Source of the DNA: JADJPL01 sp040382095
Lineage (GTDB): Bacteria > Bacteroidota > Bacteroidia > Chitinophagales > Saprospiraceae
Assembly: GCA_040382095.1 (NCBI GenBank)
Contig: JBEIGB010000054.1
Location: forward strand, 1-25,327
Direction of reading: 5' to 3'
DNA: 25,327 nt
Shown: positions 1 through 8,919 of the stretch, one piece after another
Position numbering within the stretch: position 1 is the stretch's first letter
How the letters are laid out: each line of letters begins with the position of its first letter
Made by a program: the position numbers and the translations under genes
The notes under the pieces: model-generated
The model's input: only the letters and a program-made list of their open reading frames with translations
Told to the model about the DNA's origin: nothing
The model's database searches: none

Positions 1-87
<87 letters not shown>

Positions 88-151
88 AAAAAACGGCACT
101 CAAAAAATATCCTCAGCCTCTTCTTTTACACAACTCCTTACTTCGGCAGCG

Positions 152-853
152 TCATTCGCTCAAAACGATGTCCTGTACCTTTGCAATAGACCGGATTTCA
201 TAATCCGGGCAAAAATCGCCGGGATTGGGCATAGATTCGGGGTTGAACCAGCAGGATGGAAAGTCAAAATTTCTGGCACCCATTATATCCGATGTAAAGG
301 AATCGCCCACGACCAACACTTTCTGCTTATCCGGAAAACACATTTCGGCATGGGCATGGGCGAAGAAACGGGGATCGGGTTTTGCGGTGCCGATTTCATC
401 AGATACAACGACAAATTCAAAAAAGGGGGCCATCCCGGAGTTTTGAATCCTTGGGCGTTGTACCTCTTTAAGGCCATTGGTAATCACTGCCATTTTTATG
501 TGCTGACTGGCAAGTGCGTGCAGTAATTCCATGGCTCCTTTGAGCGGAATTGTATATTTGATCAGGTTTTCCAGATACGATTTGTTCATCTCCAGGGCGT
601 CGAGGTCCTGCCGGAGCCCTGCTTTTGTCTTAAAATCCGAAAAACGTTTTTTCCGAAGGGCCACCGCGTCAATATCGCCTTGCTCATACGCCCTCCAGGC
701 TTCATTGTTACAGGATTTGTATAAAGGGAAATGTAGCTCCGTTTCCAAAATCCTAAAGTCGCTGAGCATAGCGGAGAAAGCTAACCTTGCTGCGAGCGAA
801 AAATTGAGCAGGGTGTCGTCTGCATCAAATAAGACCCATTCATATTTTCTCAT
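152..853 (-). CDS. yjjG: YjjG-family HAD phosphatase (pyrimidine nucleotidase-like)
   Basis: A 233-residue cytoplasmic haloacid-dehalogenase hydrolase. All four HAD motifs are visible: the catalytic FDADDT with nucleophile Asp10 and acid/base Asp12, motif II at Thr125-Asn126 in ITNG, motif III Lys158 in the segment GTAKPDP, and motif IV VGD with Asp184 and Asp189. Length, the GAMELL region and the CWFNP segment match the YjjG group. E. coli YjjG is a 5'-nucleotidase that removes damaged or non-canonical pyrimidine nucleotides; the same role here is an inference. The gene is transcribed away from alanine dehydrogenase. A Bacteroidota-like element CACTTTTG (minus strand, 873-880) lies just upstream. 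A general phosphoglycolate-phosphatase-like activity is the alternative. Confidence 0.88.
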   Translation of the reverse strand: MRKYEWVLFDADDTLLNFSLAARLAFSAMLSDFRILETELHFPLYKSCNNEAWRAYEQGDIDAVALRKKRFSDFKTKAGLRQDLDALEMNKSYLENLIKYTIPLKGAMELLHALASQHIKMAVITNGLKEVQRPRIQNSGMAPFFEFVVVSDEIGTAKPDPRFFAHAHAEMCFPDKQKVLVVGDSFTSDIMGARNFDFPSCWFNPESMPNPGDFCPDYEIRSIAKVQDIVLSE

Positions 854-872
854 AAAATTGCATTATTAGCGG

Positions 873-880
873 CAAAAGTG
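873..880 (-). promoter_or_regulatory. Possible -7 element for the HAD phosphatase gene
   Basis: Read on the minus strand this is CACTTTTG, one mismatch from the Bacteroidota -7 consensus TAnnTTTG, about 20 bp upstream of the start codon. I see no convincing TTTG-like -33 partner, so the call rests on the -7 element and its position only. Confidence 0.35.
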
Positions 881-906
881 CGCAACTCCAGGGAGTAAAC
901 AAAGTA

Positions 907-934
907 CGGAATTCCTATTTTTGCGGAATTCCTA
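907..934 (+). promoter_or_regulatory. Alanine dehydrogenase promoter with duplicated palindromic operator
   Basis: A perfect Bacteroidota -7 element TATTTTTG (916-923) is bracketed by two copies of CGGAATTCCTA (907-917 and 924-934), exactly 17 bp apart. The core GGAATTCC is itself a palindrome, so the two copies can be read as a direct repeat of operator half-sites or as a hairpin with 8-bp arms. The layout suggests that a dimeric regulator binds over the promoter; an Lrp/AsnC-type regulator is a reasonable guess for an alanine gene but is not shown by the sequence. The predicted leader to the ATG at 955 is about 25-30 nt. Confidence 0.55.
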
Positions 935-954
935 AATCAAAAAAACCAATACAG

Positions 955-2067
955 ATGATTATCGGAGTACCCAAAGAGATTAAAACGAACGAAAACCGCG
1001 TAGCATTGACACCGGCCGGAGCGCTGGAACTGACCAAAAGAGGGCATGAGGTATATGTGCAATCCACTGCCGGGGTCAACAGCGGTTTTGAAGATGCGGA
1101 GTATATCAGCAGCGGGGCAAAAATCCTTTCCTCGATCGAAGAGATTTACGGAATCGCTGAAATGATCATTAAAGTCAAAGAGCCTATCGAAAAGGAATAC
1201 CCCCTCGTCCGGTCAGGGCAGCTCCTCTTTACCTATTTCCACTTTGCCTCCTACGAGCCGCTCACCAGGGCCATGATCAACAGCAAGGCCGTTTGCCTGG
1301 CCTACGAAACGGTGGAGCTTGCAGACGGAAGCCTGCCGCTCCTCGTCCCCATGTCGGAGGTGGCCGGAAGGATGGCCATTCAGGAAGGAGCAAAATATCT
1401 GGAAAAAACCTATAAAGGCAGGGGGGTCCTGCTCGGCGGGGTGCCGGGGGTTGCCCCAGGAAAGGTTCTCGTACTCGGCGGTGGAATCGTCGGCACACAG
1501 GCTGCGAAAATGGCAGCGGGCCTGGGTGCACAAGTCGCCATCCTCGACCTCAGCCTCAATCGCCTGCGCTATCTCGCCGACGTCATGCCTGCGAATGTGA
1601 CTACGCTGTATTCCAACGAATACACCATCCGTAAATTGATCCGCGAATACGACCTGATTATCGGTGCGGTGCTGATCCCGGGTGCAAAGGCCCCTAAGCT
1701 GATCACACGGGATATGCTGAAAACCATGCGCCCCGGAACGGTACTCGTGGACGTCGCCGTTGATCAGGGCGGCTGCTTCGAAACGACTGCTCCGACTACC
1801 CACGAACACCCCACTTTCATCATAGACGACATCATCCACTATTGCGTGGCCAATATGCCCGGTGCCGTACCGATGACCTCGACCGTAGCACTCACCAATG
1901 CTACCCTGCCCTACGCGATCCAACTTGCCGAAAAGGGCTGGAAAAAGGCCTGCAAAGACAGTGAACCGCTGCGCCACGGCCTAAACGTCGTTAATGGCAA
2001 GGTAGTGTATAAAGGGGTTGCTGAAGCCTTTAATCTCGACTTTGAGCCTGTAGAAACCATCCTCTGA
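955..2067 (+). CDS. ald: Alanine dehydrogenase
   Basis: A 370-residue NAD-dependent L-alanine dehydrogenase, which interconverts alanine with pyruvate plus ammonia in the cytoplasm. The protein begins with the typical GVPKEIK segment, and the full length fits the family. Substrate residues Arg15 and Lys75 and catalytic His96 (in HFASY) and Asp270 (in DVAVDQGG) fall at the numbers known for characterised Ald enzymes. The Rossmann loop GGGIVG lies near residues 175-180, followed by the acidic Asp198 that favours NAD over NADP. The C-terminal NMPGAVP motif is also present. The gene stands alone, with its own promoter and a duplicated operator-like site; 58 bp separate it from the next gene. It probably serves alanine catabolism or ammonia assimilation. 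Confidence 0.97.
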   Translation: MIIGVPKEIKTNENRVALTPAGALELTKRGHEVYVQSTAGVNSGFEDAEYISSGAKILSSIEEIYGIAEMIIKVKEPIEKEYPLVRSGQLLFTYFHFASYEPLTRAMINSKAVCLAYETVELADGSLPLLVPMSEVAGRMAIQEGAKYLEKTYKGRGVLLGGVPGVAPGKVLVLGGGIVGTQAAKMAAGLGAQVAILDLSLNRLRYLADVMPANVTTLYSNEYTIRKLIREYDLIIGAVLIPGAKAPKLITRDMLKTMRPGTVLVDVAVDQGGCFETTAPTTHEHPTFIIDDIIHYCVANMPGAVPMTSTVALTNATLPYAIQLAEKGWKKACKDSEPLRHGLNVVNGKVVYKGVAEAFNLDFEPVETIL

Positions 2068-2093
2068 ATACACCGGAGGCCAGGCCGAACCTG

Positions 2094-2121
2094 TTGATCC
2101 ACCTATTCATTCATAAATTCG
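2094..2121 (+). promoter_or_regulatory. Possible promoter of the Asp-box protein gene
   Basis: TTG at 2094-2096 and TAAATTCG at 2114-2121 are separated by 17 bp, as expected for a Bacteroidota -33/-7 pair with one mismatch from TAnnTTTG. The -7 element ends only 4 bp before the ATG at 2126, so a transcript from it would have almost no 5' leader. Confidence 0.35.
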
Positions 2122-2125
2122 CAAC

Positions 2126-5100
2126 ATGAGAACATCCACCCTATTCCTCCTTCTATTCGGCATACTGATGCCTGGCCTCCTGCTGGCACAGAAGAAAAAC
2201 ACAAAAACAACAGATGGTAAAAACCAGCCTGTTGCCGCCCCTATTCCCACAATTGACCTGTCCGCTTTCAAAGCCCTGAATTGGCGCAATATCGGGCCTT
2301 TCCGCGGCGGACGCTCAGGAGCAGTCAGCGGGGTACCAGGCAATGACCAGACCTATTTCACCGGATACACCGGTGGCGGAATCTGGAAAACCGACGACGC
2401 CGGGATTACCTGGAAAAACATCTCCGGCGGCCAGTTCAAAACCAGCTCTGTCGGCGATATCGCTGTGGCCGAGTCAGATCCCAACGTCATTTACGTCGGT
2501 ATGGGAGAACACGCCGTCCGGGGGGTCATGACCTCATACGGGGACGGGGTATATAAATCCACCGACGGAGGAAAATCCTGGACACACCTGGGGCTGCCCA
2601 ACTCCCGGCACATCAGCGATGTGGCCATTCATCCACAGGACCCCTCAACGGTTTGGGTAGGGGTACAAGGCGCACTCCATGGACCAGCCGAAGACCGGGG
2701 CGTATATAAATCTACCGATGGTGGCCAGACGTGGAAACGCACCCTCTACGTGGACGAAAACACCGGGGTCTCCAGCCTCTCCCTCGACTATCGCAACCCC
2801 CGTATCCTGTATGCGGCAACCTGGCAACACCGCCGCCTACCCTGGAAAGTCGAAAGCGGCGGCCCCGGTTCGGCGCTCTGGAAATCTACCGATGGAGGCG
2901 AAACCTGGAAAAAACTCTCCGGCGGCCTCCCAAATCACCTGGGCAAGTGCGGGATTTCGGTATCACGCGCCAATCCCGACCGCGTCTTTGCCATCGTAGA
3001 AGCAGAACGCGGTAAGGCAGGGCTCTACCGCTCCGATGACGGGGGCCAGCGCTGGGTACTCCTGAGTACAGATAACGATATAATCTCCAGATCCTGGTAT
3101 TATATGGAGGTCTTTGCCGATCCGGTGAATGCCGACGTCGTCTATGTCCTGAATGCCCCCATGATGCGCTCCATTGATGGCGGCCGGACTTTCTCCCGTA
3201 TCCGTGTAGGGCATGGCGATACCCACGATCTTTGGATCAATCCGGAAAATAACAAAAATATGATCCTCGGCGACGATGGTGGCGGAGAAATCACTTTCAA
3301 TACCGGACAGAGCTGGTCCTCACAAGGCAATCAACCCACAGCACAGTTCTACCGTGTGAATACCGACAATGGCTTTCCTTACAAGGTCTATGGCGGGCAG
3401 CAGGACAATACCTCCGTCGTGATCTCCAGTCGTACGAATGGCCAGGGAATCGGCGAAACCGACTGGTTCCCGGGCCCGGGCTGCGAATCTGCTTTCATCG
3501 CCTTCGACCCTAATAACCCTGTCATGCTCTTTGGCGGTTGTTACCAGGGCATAATTGATGCGTTGAACACCACCACCATGGAATCCAAGGATATCCGCGC
3601 CTACCCTTCCCTGAACCTGGCCTGGGAGCCTAAAGACATGAAATACCGCTTCAACTGGAATGCCCCGATTATCGCCTCCCCGCACGATCCCTCCACCATG
3701 TATCACGGCGGAAACGTGCTGCTGAAAACTACCGATGGCGGTATGCGCTGGACAGTCATAAGCCCCGACCTTACCCGCAACGATACGACCCGGCAGGGAC
3801 AAGGCGGTGGTCCTTTCACCAACGAGGGCGCCGGCGGGGAAAATTATAACACCCTAAGCTATGTAATCGAGTCAGATATCGAAAAAGGGGTCATATATAC
3901 CGGAAGCGACTGCGGCCTGGTACACCTCACCAGAGATGGCGGAAACACCTGGACGAATATCACCCCGGCAGGCCTCCCGGAATGCCTCATAAATTCGATC
4001 GAGGTCTCCCCTCACCTCCCCGGCACCGTCTATATCTGCGCGACCCGGTATAAGTTCAACGATATGTCCGCTATGTCGTTCAAGTCCTCAGATTATGGAA
4101 AGACCTGGACAAAAATTACTGCCGGCATCGCCGAAAACGACTTTCTCCGCGTGATCCGGGAGGATAAAAAGACCAAAGACTTACTCTATGGCGGAGCCGA
4201 ACATGGTTTCTATATTTCTTTTGACGGAGGTGGCAAATGGGACCGTTTCCAGCTCAACCTCCCCGTAGTACCAGTCACCGACCTGAAAATCCAGGATAAC
4301 GACCTGGTGGCTTCTACCGCAGGCCGCGCTTTCTGGATACTCGACGACCTCAGCCCGGTACAGGAATACAAACGGGCATCGGGCAATGCAGCAATCCAAC
4401 TCTTTTCCTCAAAACCCACCGTGCCGATGAACGGAGGTAGCGCTGCAATCCCAGGATACGGACAAAACCCGCCGACCGGTATCGTATTGCGGTATTCCCT
4501 GAAAGAAAAGGCCGATTCCAACCTGCTCCGGCTTGAAATCCGAAATGCCGAAGGCAAGCTTATCCGCACTTTCACCAACAAACGCGATACCCTGTTTAAA
4601 AACTATCCCGGAGGCCCGCCCGCCCCGTCCGTACTCCCGGCCAATACCGGTATCAACGTTTTCGTTTGGGATATACGTACAGAAACTGCGCCCGGCGTAC
4701 CCGATGTATTTGTCTATGGCGACCACCGCGGCTATCAGTCCGCGCCCGGTAAATATACCGTCACCATGGAATACAAAGGGGAAAAAGCCACAACAAGCGT
4801 CGAAATCCTCCCGGATCCCCGGGTCAATTTCAAAGCGGCAGACTGGACGGCACAGCAGGCCATGCTGGAACGGATTACCACCCAAATCCACGATATCCAC
4901 AAAGCAGTGAACGATATGCGCAAAATAAAAGCCCAGTTGTCCTCGTTAAGCGAAAACCTGCAAGGTATCGCCGATGCAGAAGGGATACTCCGGCAGGCAA
5001 AAGCCTTGACCGATAAAATTAACTTGTGGGAATCCAAACTGATCGAGCCCCGCACGAAGAACGGGCAGGATGTGATTAACTGGCCGAGCGGGCTCAATGT

Positions 5101-5296
5101 AGAATTCTTCAGCTTGCGCAGTTCCCTCGATGCCCAGGACCCCCGTATTACCCAGGGGCTACGGGACCGGCTCACCGATCTCGAAGCCGAATGGGCACGC
5201 TATCGCGCCGCAATGGCAGAAATCCTGGAAAAGGATATCCCTGCGTTCAATACAGTGTACAAATCCAGTAATATCCCCGTACTCCGAACAGAATAA
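2126..5296 (+). CDS. Secreted Asp-box (BNR/VPS10-like) beta-propeller protein
   Basis: A 1056-residue exported protein of the group usually labelled glycosyl hydrolase, sortilin or VPS10-like in Bacteroidota. Residues 1-21 form a signal peptide ending LLLA. About ten Asp-box motifs (S/T-x-D-x-G-x-T/S-W, for example STDGGKSW, STDGGQTW and STDGGETW) recur at roughly residues 88, 144, 194, 252, 301, 348, 534, 601, 652 and 696, which indicates one or two seven-bladed propellers. The N-terminal NWRNIGPFRGGR and GGGIWKT segments are typical of the family. The last 200 or so residues are predicted helical (LRDRLTDLEAEW) and follow a beta-rich domain. I see no catalytic glycosidase signature, and the biochemical role is unknown. 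There is no CHU_C sorting domain, so a periplasmic or outer-membrane-associated location is likelier than type IX export. It lies 37 bp upstream of the GldFG gene, so co-transcription is plausible. Confidence 0.9.
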   Translation: MRTSTLFLLLFGILMPGLLLAQKKNTKTTDGKNQPVAAPIPTIDLSAFKALNWRNIGPFRGGRSGAVSGVPGNDQTYFTGYTGGGIWKTDDAGITWKNISGGQFKTSSVGDIAVAESDPNVIYVGMGEHAVRGVMTSYGDGVYKSTDGGKSWTHLGLPNSRHISDVAIHPQDPSTVWVGVQGALHGPAEDRGVYKSTDGGQTWKRTLYVDENTGVSSLSLDYRNPRILYAATWQHRRLPWKVESGGPGSALWKSTDGGETWKKLSGGLPNHLGKCGISVSRANPDRVFAIVEAERGKAGLYRSDDGGQRWVLLSTDNDIISRSWYYMEVFADPVNADVVYVLNAPMMRSIDGGRTFSRIRVGHGDTHDLWINPENNKNMILGDDGGGEITFNTGQSWSSQGNQPTAQFYRVNTDNGFPYKVYGGQQDNTSVVISSRTNGQGIGETDWFPGPGCESAFIAFDPNNPVMLFGGCYQGIIDALNTTTMESKDIRAYPSLNLAWEPKDMKYRFNWNAPIIASPHDPSTMYHGGNVLLKTTDGGMRWTVISPDLTRNDTTRQGQGGGPFTNEGAGGENYNTLSYVIESDIEKGVIYTGSDCGLVHLTRDGGNTWTNITPAGLPECLINSIEVSPHLPGTVYICATRYKFNDMSAMSFKSSDYGKTWTKITAGIAENDFLRVIREDKKTKDLLYGGAEHGFYISFDGGGKWDRFQLNLPVVPVTDLKIQDNDLVASTAGRAFWILDDLSPVQEYKRASGNAAIQLFSSKPTVPMNGGSAAIPGYGQNPPTGIVLRYSLKEKADSNLLRLEIRNAEGKLIRTFTNKRDTLFKNYPGGPPAPSVLPANTGINVFVWDIRTETAPGVPDVFVYGDHRGYQSAPGKYTVTMEYKGEKATTSVEILPDPRVNFKAADWTAQQAMLERITTQIHDIHKAVNDMRKIKAQLSSLSENLQGIADAEGILRQAKALTDKINLWESKLIEPRTKNGQDVINWPSGLNVEFFSLRSSLDAQDPRITQGLRDRLTDLEAEWARYRAAMAEILEKDIPAFNTVYKSSNIPVLRTE

Positions 5297-5333
5297 GCGG
5301 GTCACACCCGCACCAAAACTTAAAAAGACATCA

Positions 5334-7760
5334 ATGATCGCTGTATTCAGGAAGGAAATCGCCGCTTTTTTCAGTTCCCTCACTGCCTACCTTTTCACAG
5401 GGGTATTCTTGTTGCTGTCCGGCTTCGTCTTGTTCGTCTATCCGCCTTCAAGCTTGCTGGACAGCAACTATGCCTCTTTGCAGGCCTTGTTCGATAATGC
5501 ACCTCTACTGTTTTTATTCCTGATCCCTGCAATTACCATGCGGTCATTTGCCGAAGAGCAGCAGGAAGGCACCATCGAGTTTCTCGCCACAAAACCGCTT
5601 CCGTTCAGCGGGATTGTATATGGAAAATACTTCGCCGCCCTGACCCTTGCCGTTTTTGCGCTGTTGCCTACGTTATTCTATGCCTGGACGGTGTATGAGC
5701 TGGGAGCCCCCAGGGGCAACCTCGACCTCGGTGCCCTGGCAGGGTCCTATATTGGATTATTGCTGCTCGCCGCCGTTTTTACCGCTGCCGGTATCTTTGC
5801 CTCTGCCCTGGTTGCCAACCAGATCGCGGCCTTTGTCCTCGCCGCGCTACTTTGTTTCCTGTTGCTCAACGGGTTTGATTTCATCAGTGCCTTACCGGTG
5901 TTTTCCGGAAAAGGCGATGATATCGTCGAAATGCTGGGGATCCAATACCATTACCGGGCTTTGAGCCGCGGAGTGATTGATAGCAGGGATTTATTGTACT
6001 TCCTCTCCCTGATCGCATTTTTCCTTGCATTTACCCATTGGATATGGGACAAACGCTCCGGGAATACAAAAAGCATCCGTTTCCTGCTACTTACGGGTAT
6101 CTTGCTCTTTGTCAATATGCTCGGCAATGCGCGTTTTGAAGGCAGGGCGTTATATGGCTACCTCGACCTGACCGCCGACAAGCGCTTCACCCTTACCCGG
6201 GGCACAAAGGCTTTGCTGCGCGGCCTGGACGATGTCGTTTATGTGAAGGTTCTGCTCGGCGGAGCGTTTCCCGCCGGCTTCAAGCGCCTGCAAACAGCAG
6301 CTACCGATATGCTGGAGGACTTCCGCTCCGAAAACGGACTCATCGAATACGACTTTGAGGACCCTTTTGCGGGGCCGGCAAACCAGGTGAACGATCGCCT
6401 CGAGGCATATCGCAAAGAAGGCCTGCAACCAATCTCACTACGCCTGCCCGGACAGTCTGAAACCACTACCAAAGCCGTCCTCCCCTATGCCCTGGTTTAT
6501 TATAAAGGCAGAAATATCGCCGTGAACCTGATGGAAGGGGGGCCGGGCGTCAACGAGGAAAGCCTGAATAAAGCCGTGCGCTTCCTCGAATACAAACTGG
6601 CAAATGCCGTACAACAGCTCAAAAGGCCCGATAAGGCAGCAATCGTTTTTACTGCTGGGCATGGAGAACTGGAACCGTTCCAAACCGCCGACCTCGAGCG
6701 CGCGCTCCGGCAATTCTATAATACCGGCCGCGTTGTACTGGACAGCGTTGCCAATATTGATCCCCGCATCGCCGCGCTGATTATCGCCAAACCCCGGGCA
6801 GGATTTTCCGAAAAAGATAAGTTTAAACTGGATCAGTATATCATGAACGGCGGCAAAGTGCTCTGGCTCCTAGATCCCCTGGCCATTGACCTGGACAGCT
6901 TGAACGGTCGCAGCGAATATATACCTTCCGAATATCAGACCGGACTTGCCGACCTCCTATTCTATTATGGTATCCGAATACAGCCCAACCTGGTACTCGA
7001 TATGCAATGTACCCCCATCGAGCTCGTAACCGGCATGATCGGCGACCAGCCACAGTTTCAGTTATTTGAATACCCCTACCACACGGTATCCACGCCGAAT
7101 ACGGCACACCCTATCGTCAAGAACCTTGGGCCGGTAAACTTTTTTTACCCGGCTTCCATTGATACCGCCGTAAAGACGCGTATCCCTCTAAAACGCACTG
7201 TACTGCTGGCCAGTAGCCCGAGGTCGCGATATCAATATACCCCGGTGCGCATGAATTTTGAATTTATGAAATACCCGTTAGACCCTTCAAAATTCGATAA
7301 AGGGCCGCAGCCTTTAGCACTGCTGCTCGAAGGAAGTTTCAGTTCTATGTATGAAAACCGGGTTTCGCCTGCCATGGCCGCTGGCCTGGAAGCAGCAGGC
7401 ACACCATTCCGCGCACAAAGCCCACCTAACCGGATGATTGTCGTATCCGATGGCGATGTAGCGAAAAACGGAATTGACGCAAAACGACGGGAGGTCGTTC
7501 CTTTGGGGTATAACCGATTTGCCCGCTATGTCTTTGATAATAAGGACTTTTTGCTCAACGCAATCGAATATCTGCTGGACGAAACCGGCGTCGCGGAGGC
7601 CCGGGGTAAAAACGTAGATCTTCGTCTGCTCGATACCGCCCGCGCTAAAACGGAACGCCTGAAATGGCAACTGTTCAATTTTGGCGTGCCGCTCGCCGCC
7701 CTCGCCATATTTGGCATCCTGTACCAAACCCTGCGCAGAAGGAAATATGCCCGGGATTAG
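5334..7760 (+). CDS. gldFG: Fused GldF-GldG gliding-type ABC transporter protein
   Basis: An 808-residue membrane protein. Residues 1-245 are an ABC-2 permease of GldF type, with about six membrane helices and the motif FAEEQQEGTIEFL after the first pair. From about residue 249 a new membrane helix leads into a large extracytoplasmic GldG-like domain (VVYVKVLL, FTAGHGE, WLLDPL segments), which ends in a final membrane helix near residues 779-797 and a basic tail. In Flavobacterium, GldF and GldG are separate proteins that work with the ATPase GldA in gliding motility; here they form one chain and no ATPase gene is nearby. An upstream in-frame start at 5130 would overlap the previous gene by 167 bp, so I chose ATG 5334. 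The next gene overlaps its 3' end by 14 bp. A non-motility exporter role remains possible. Confidence 0.9.
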   Translation: MIAVFRKEIAAFFSSLTAYLFTGVFLLLSGFVLFVYPPSSLLDSNYASLQALFDNAPLLFLFLIPAITMRSFAEEQQEGTIEFLATKPLPFSGIVYGKYFAALTLAVFALLPTLFYAWTVYELGAPRGNLDLGALAGSYIGLLLLAAVFTAAGIFASALVANQIAAFVLAALLCFLLLNGFDFISALPVFSGKGDDIVEMLGIQYHYRALSRGVIDSRDLLYFLSLIAFFLAFTHWIWDKRSGNTKSIRFLLLTGILLFVNMLGNARFEGRALYGYLDLTADKRFTLTRGTKALLRGLDDVVYVKVLLGGAFPAGFKRLQTAATDMLEDFRSENGLIEYDFEDPFAGPANQVNDRLEAYRKEGLQPISLRLPGQSETTTKAVLPYALVYYKGRNIAVNLMEGGPGVNEESLNKAVRFLEYKLANAVQQLKRPDKAAIVFTAGHGELEPFQTADLERALRQFYNTGRVVLDSVANIDPRIAALIIAKPRAGFSEKDKFKLDQYIMNGGKVLWLLDPLAIDLDSLNGRSEYIPSEYQTGLADLLFYYGIRIQPNLVLDMQCTPIELVTGMIGDQPQFQLFEYPYHTVSTPNTAHPIVKNLGPVNFFYPASIDTAVKTRIPLKRTVLLASSPRSRYQYTPVRMNFEFMKYPLDPSKFDKGPQPLALLLEGSFSSMYENRVSPAMAAGLEAAGTPFRAQSPPNRMIVVSDGDVAKNGIDAKRREVVPLGYNRFARYVFDNKDFLLNAIEYLLDETGVAEARGKNVDLRLLDTARAKTERLKWQLFNFGVPLAALAIFGILYQTLRRRKYARD

Positions 7761-8808
7761 CTTTTTTGTTCGTAAAATACTTTTTGTGAAAAATCTGCTC
7801 CCTTACCTCCTGCTGTTCCTCCTGCTCGGCGGAAGCGTAGCCGCCCTGAGATGGCACAACAGCAAGCGCACAATGGCTACCCTATATGCGGAACGGGATT
7901 TCAAAATTGCCGATGTCCGGCAAATCGGAAAAATATTTTTGGCCCACCGCGACGGAGAACAAACCCTCCTGGAACGACAAGGGACCTCCTGGACGTTTAA
8001 CAGGCGCTGGAAGGCACGTCCGGACGCAGTCGAAAATCTGCTCGATGCCCTGGGACGCCTGCAGGTCCAGTACAAACCTTCAGAAGCCGCAGTACCGGAA
8101 ATGGTGCGGAGCCTGGCCACAGAAGGGATAAAAGTCGAAGTGTACGACCGTCGGGAAAGACTCCTGAAAGCCTATTATATCGGTGGTAGCTCCGTGGACG
8201 AACGCGGCGTTTTCGCTATCCGGGAAGATGCCGGGCAACCTTATGTCGCACACCTCGACGGCTGGGAAGGCAACCCCAGGTTTAGGTACAGCCTTAAAGG
8301 CGACGACTGGCGGGACCGCTCGATATTTTCTGAAAACCCCGCCCAGATCACCGCTGTCAGTATCGAATATCCCACCCAGCGCAACCAGTCCTTCCGGCTG
8401 GTTAGACAAAACGGTAAATCCGAAATCCTTCCTTTTTTTCCTATCACTCCGCAAATCCAGGCTCCTGTCAGCTCTTCTGCAGTAGATCGTTTCCTGAATA
8501 CGTTCGAATCTATTGTCGCCGAAGACTTTAGAAATGCCTACCCCGAAAAGGATTCCGTGATGAACACCATTCCTTTTGCCATTGTATCCGTAAAAAACAT
8601 TGCTGGAAAAACTGCGGTTGCCAAGCTCTACCCCATTTTTGCCGGACAAGCGGCATCAGATGCAAAAACAGGCTGGACGCCTGAAGGTCCCGAAATGCTG
8701 GAACGGTATTTTGTAGCGACTGGCGAAGGGGATTTTATGCTCGCACAACACCGCGTCGTCAAAAAAATGTTATGGGGATATCCCTTTTTTTTTGAGGGCA
8801 AACGTTAA
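7747..8808 (+). CDS. DUF4340 domain protein, partner of the GldFG transporter
   Basis: A 353-residue protein with one membrane helix near the N-terminus (about residues 15-34, rich in Leu) and the rest outside the cytoplasm. The repeated pattern of a short strand, LLERQGTSW and a tryptophan-rich segment matches DUF4340, a domain of unknown function that commonly lies beside GldG-like transporter genes. The ATG at 7747 overlaps the stop of gldFG by 14 bp, which implies translational coupling. A GTG at 7788 (giving a start MKNLL) is an alternative that would remove the overlap. It probably forms an extracytoplasmic part of the same transporter; this is inferred from context. Confidence 0.8.
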   Translation: MPGISFFVRKILFVKNLLPYLLLFLLLGGSVAALRWHNSKRTMATLYAERDFKIADVRQIGKIFLAHRDGEQTLLERQGTSWTFNRRWKARPDAVENLLDALGRLQVQYKPSEAAVPEMVRSLATEGIKVEVYDRRERLLKAYYIGGSSVDERGVFAIREDAGQPYVAHLDGWEGNPRFRYSLKGDDWRDRSIFSENPAQITAVSIEYPTQRNQSFRLVRQNGKSEILPFFPITPQIQAPVSSSAVDRFLNTFESIVAEDFRNAYPEKDSVMNTIPFAIVSVKNIAGKTAVAKLYPIFAGQAASDAKTGWTPEGPEMLERYFVATGEGDFMLAQHRVVKKMLWGYPFFFEGKR

Positions 8809-8919
8809 AAACAATTTGGCACAATATGGAAATAAAAGCGCATTCTGAGCTCCTCGATGATCCCCGTCGCGACAAGCCGGGTCTATAACTTCTCTTTATC
8901 TAACGCTAAACCACCAAAA

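Noticed and set aside
5130..5333. Upstream extension of the GldFG protein
   Set aside because: The extra 68 codons mostly overlap the end of the Asp-box gene in another frame, and the typical GldF start (MIAVFRKE) is at 5334.
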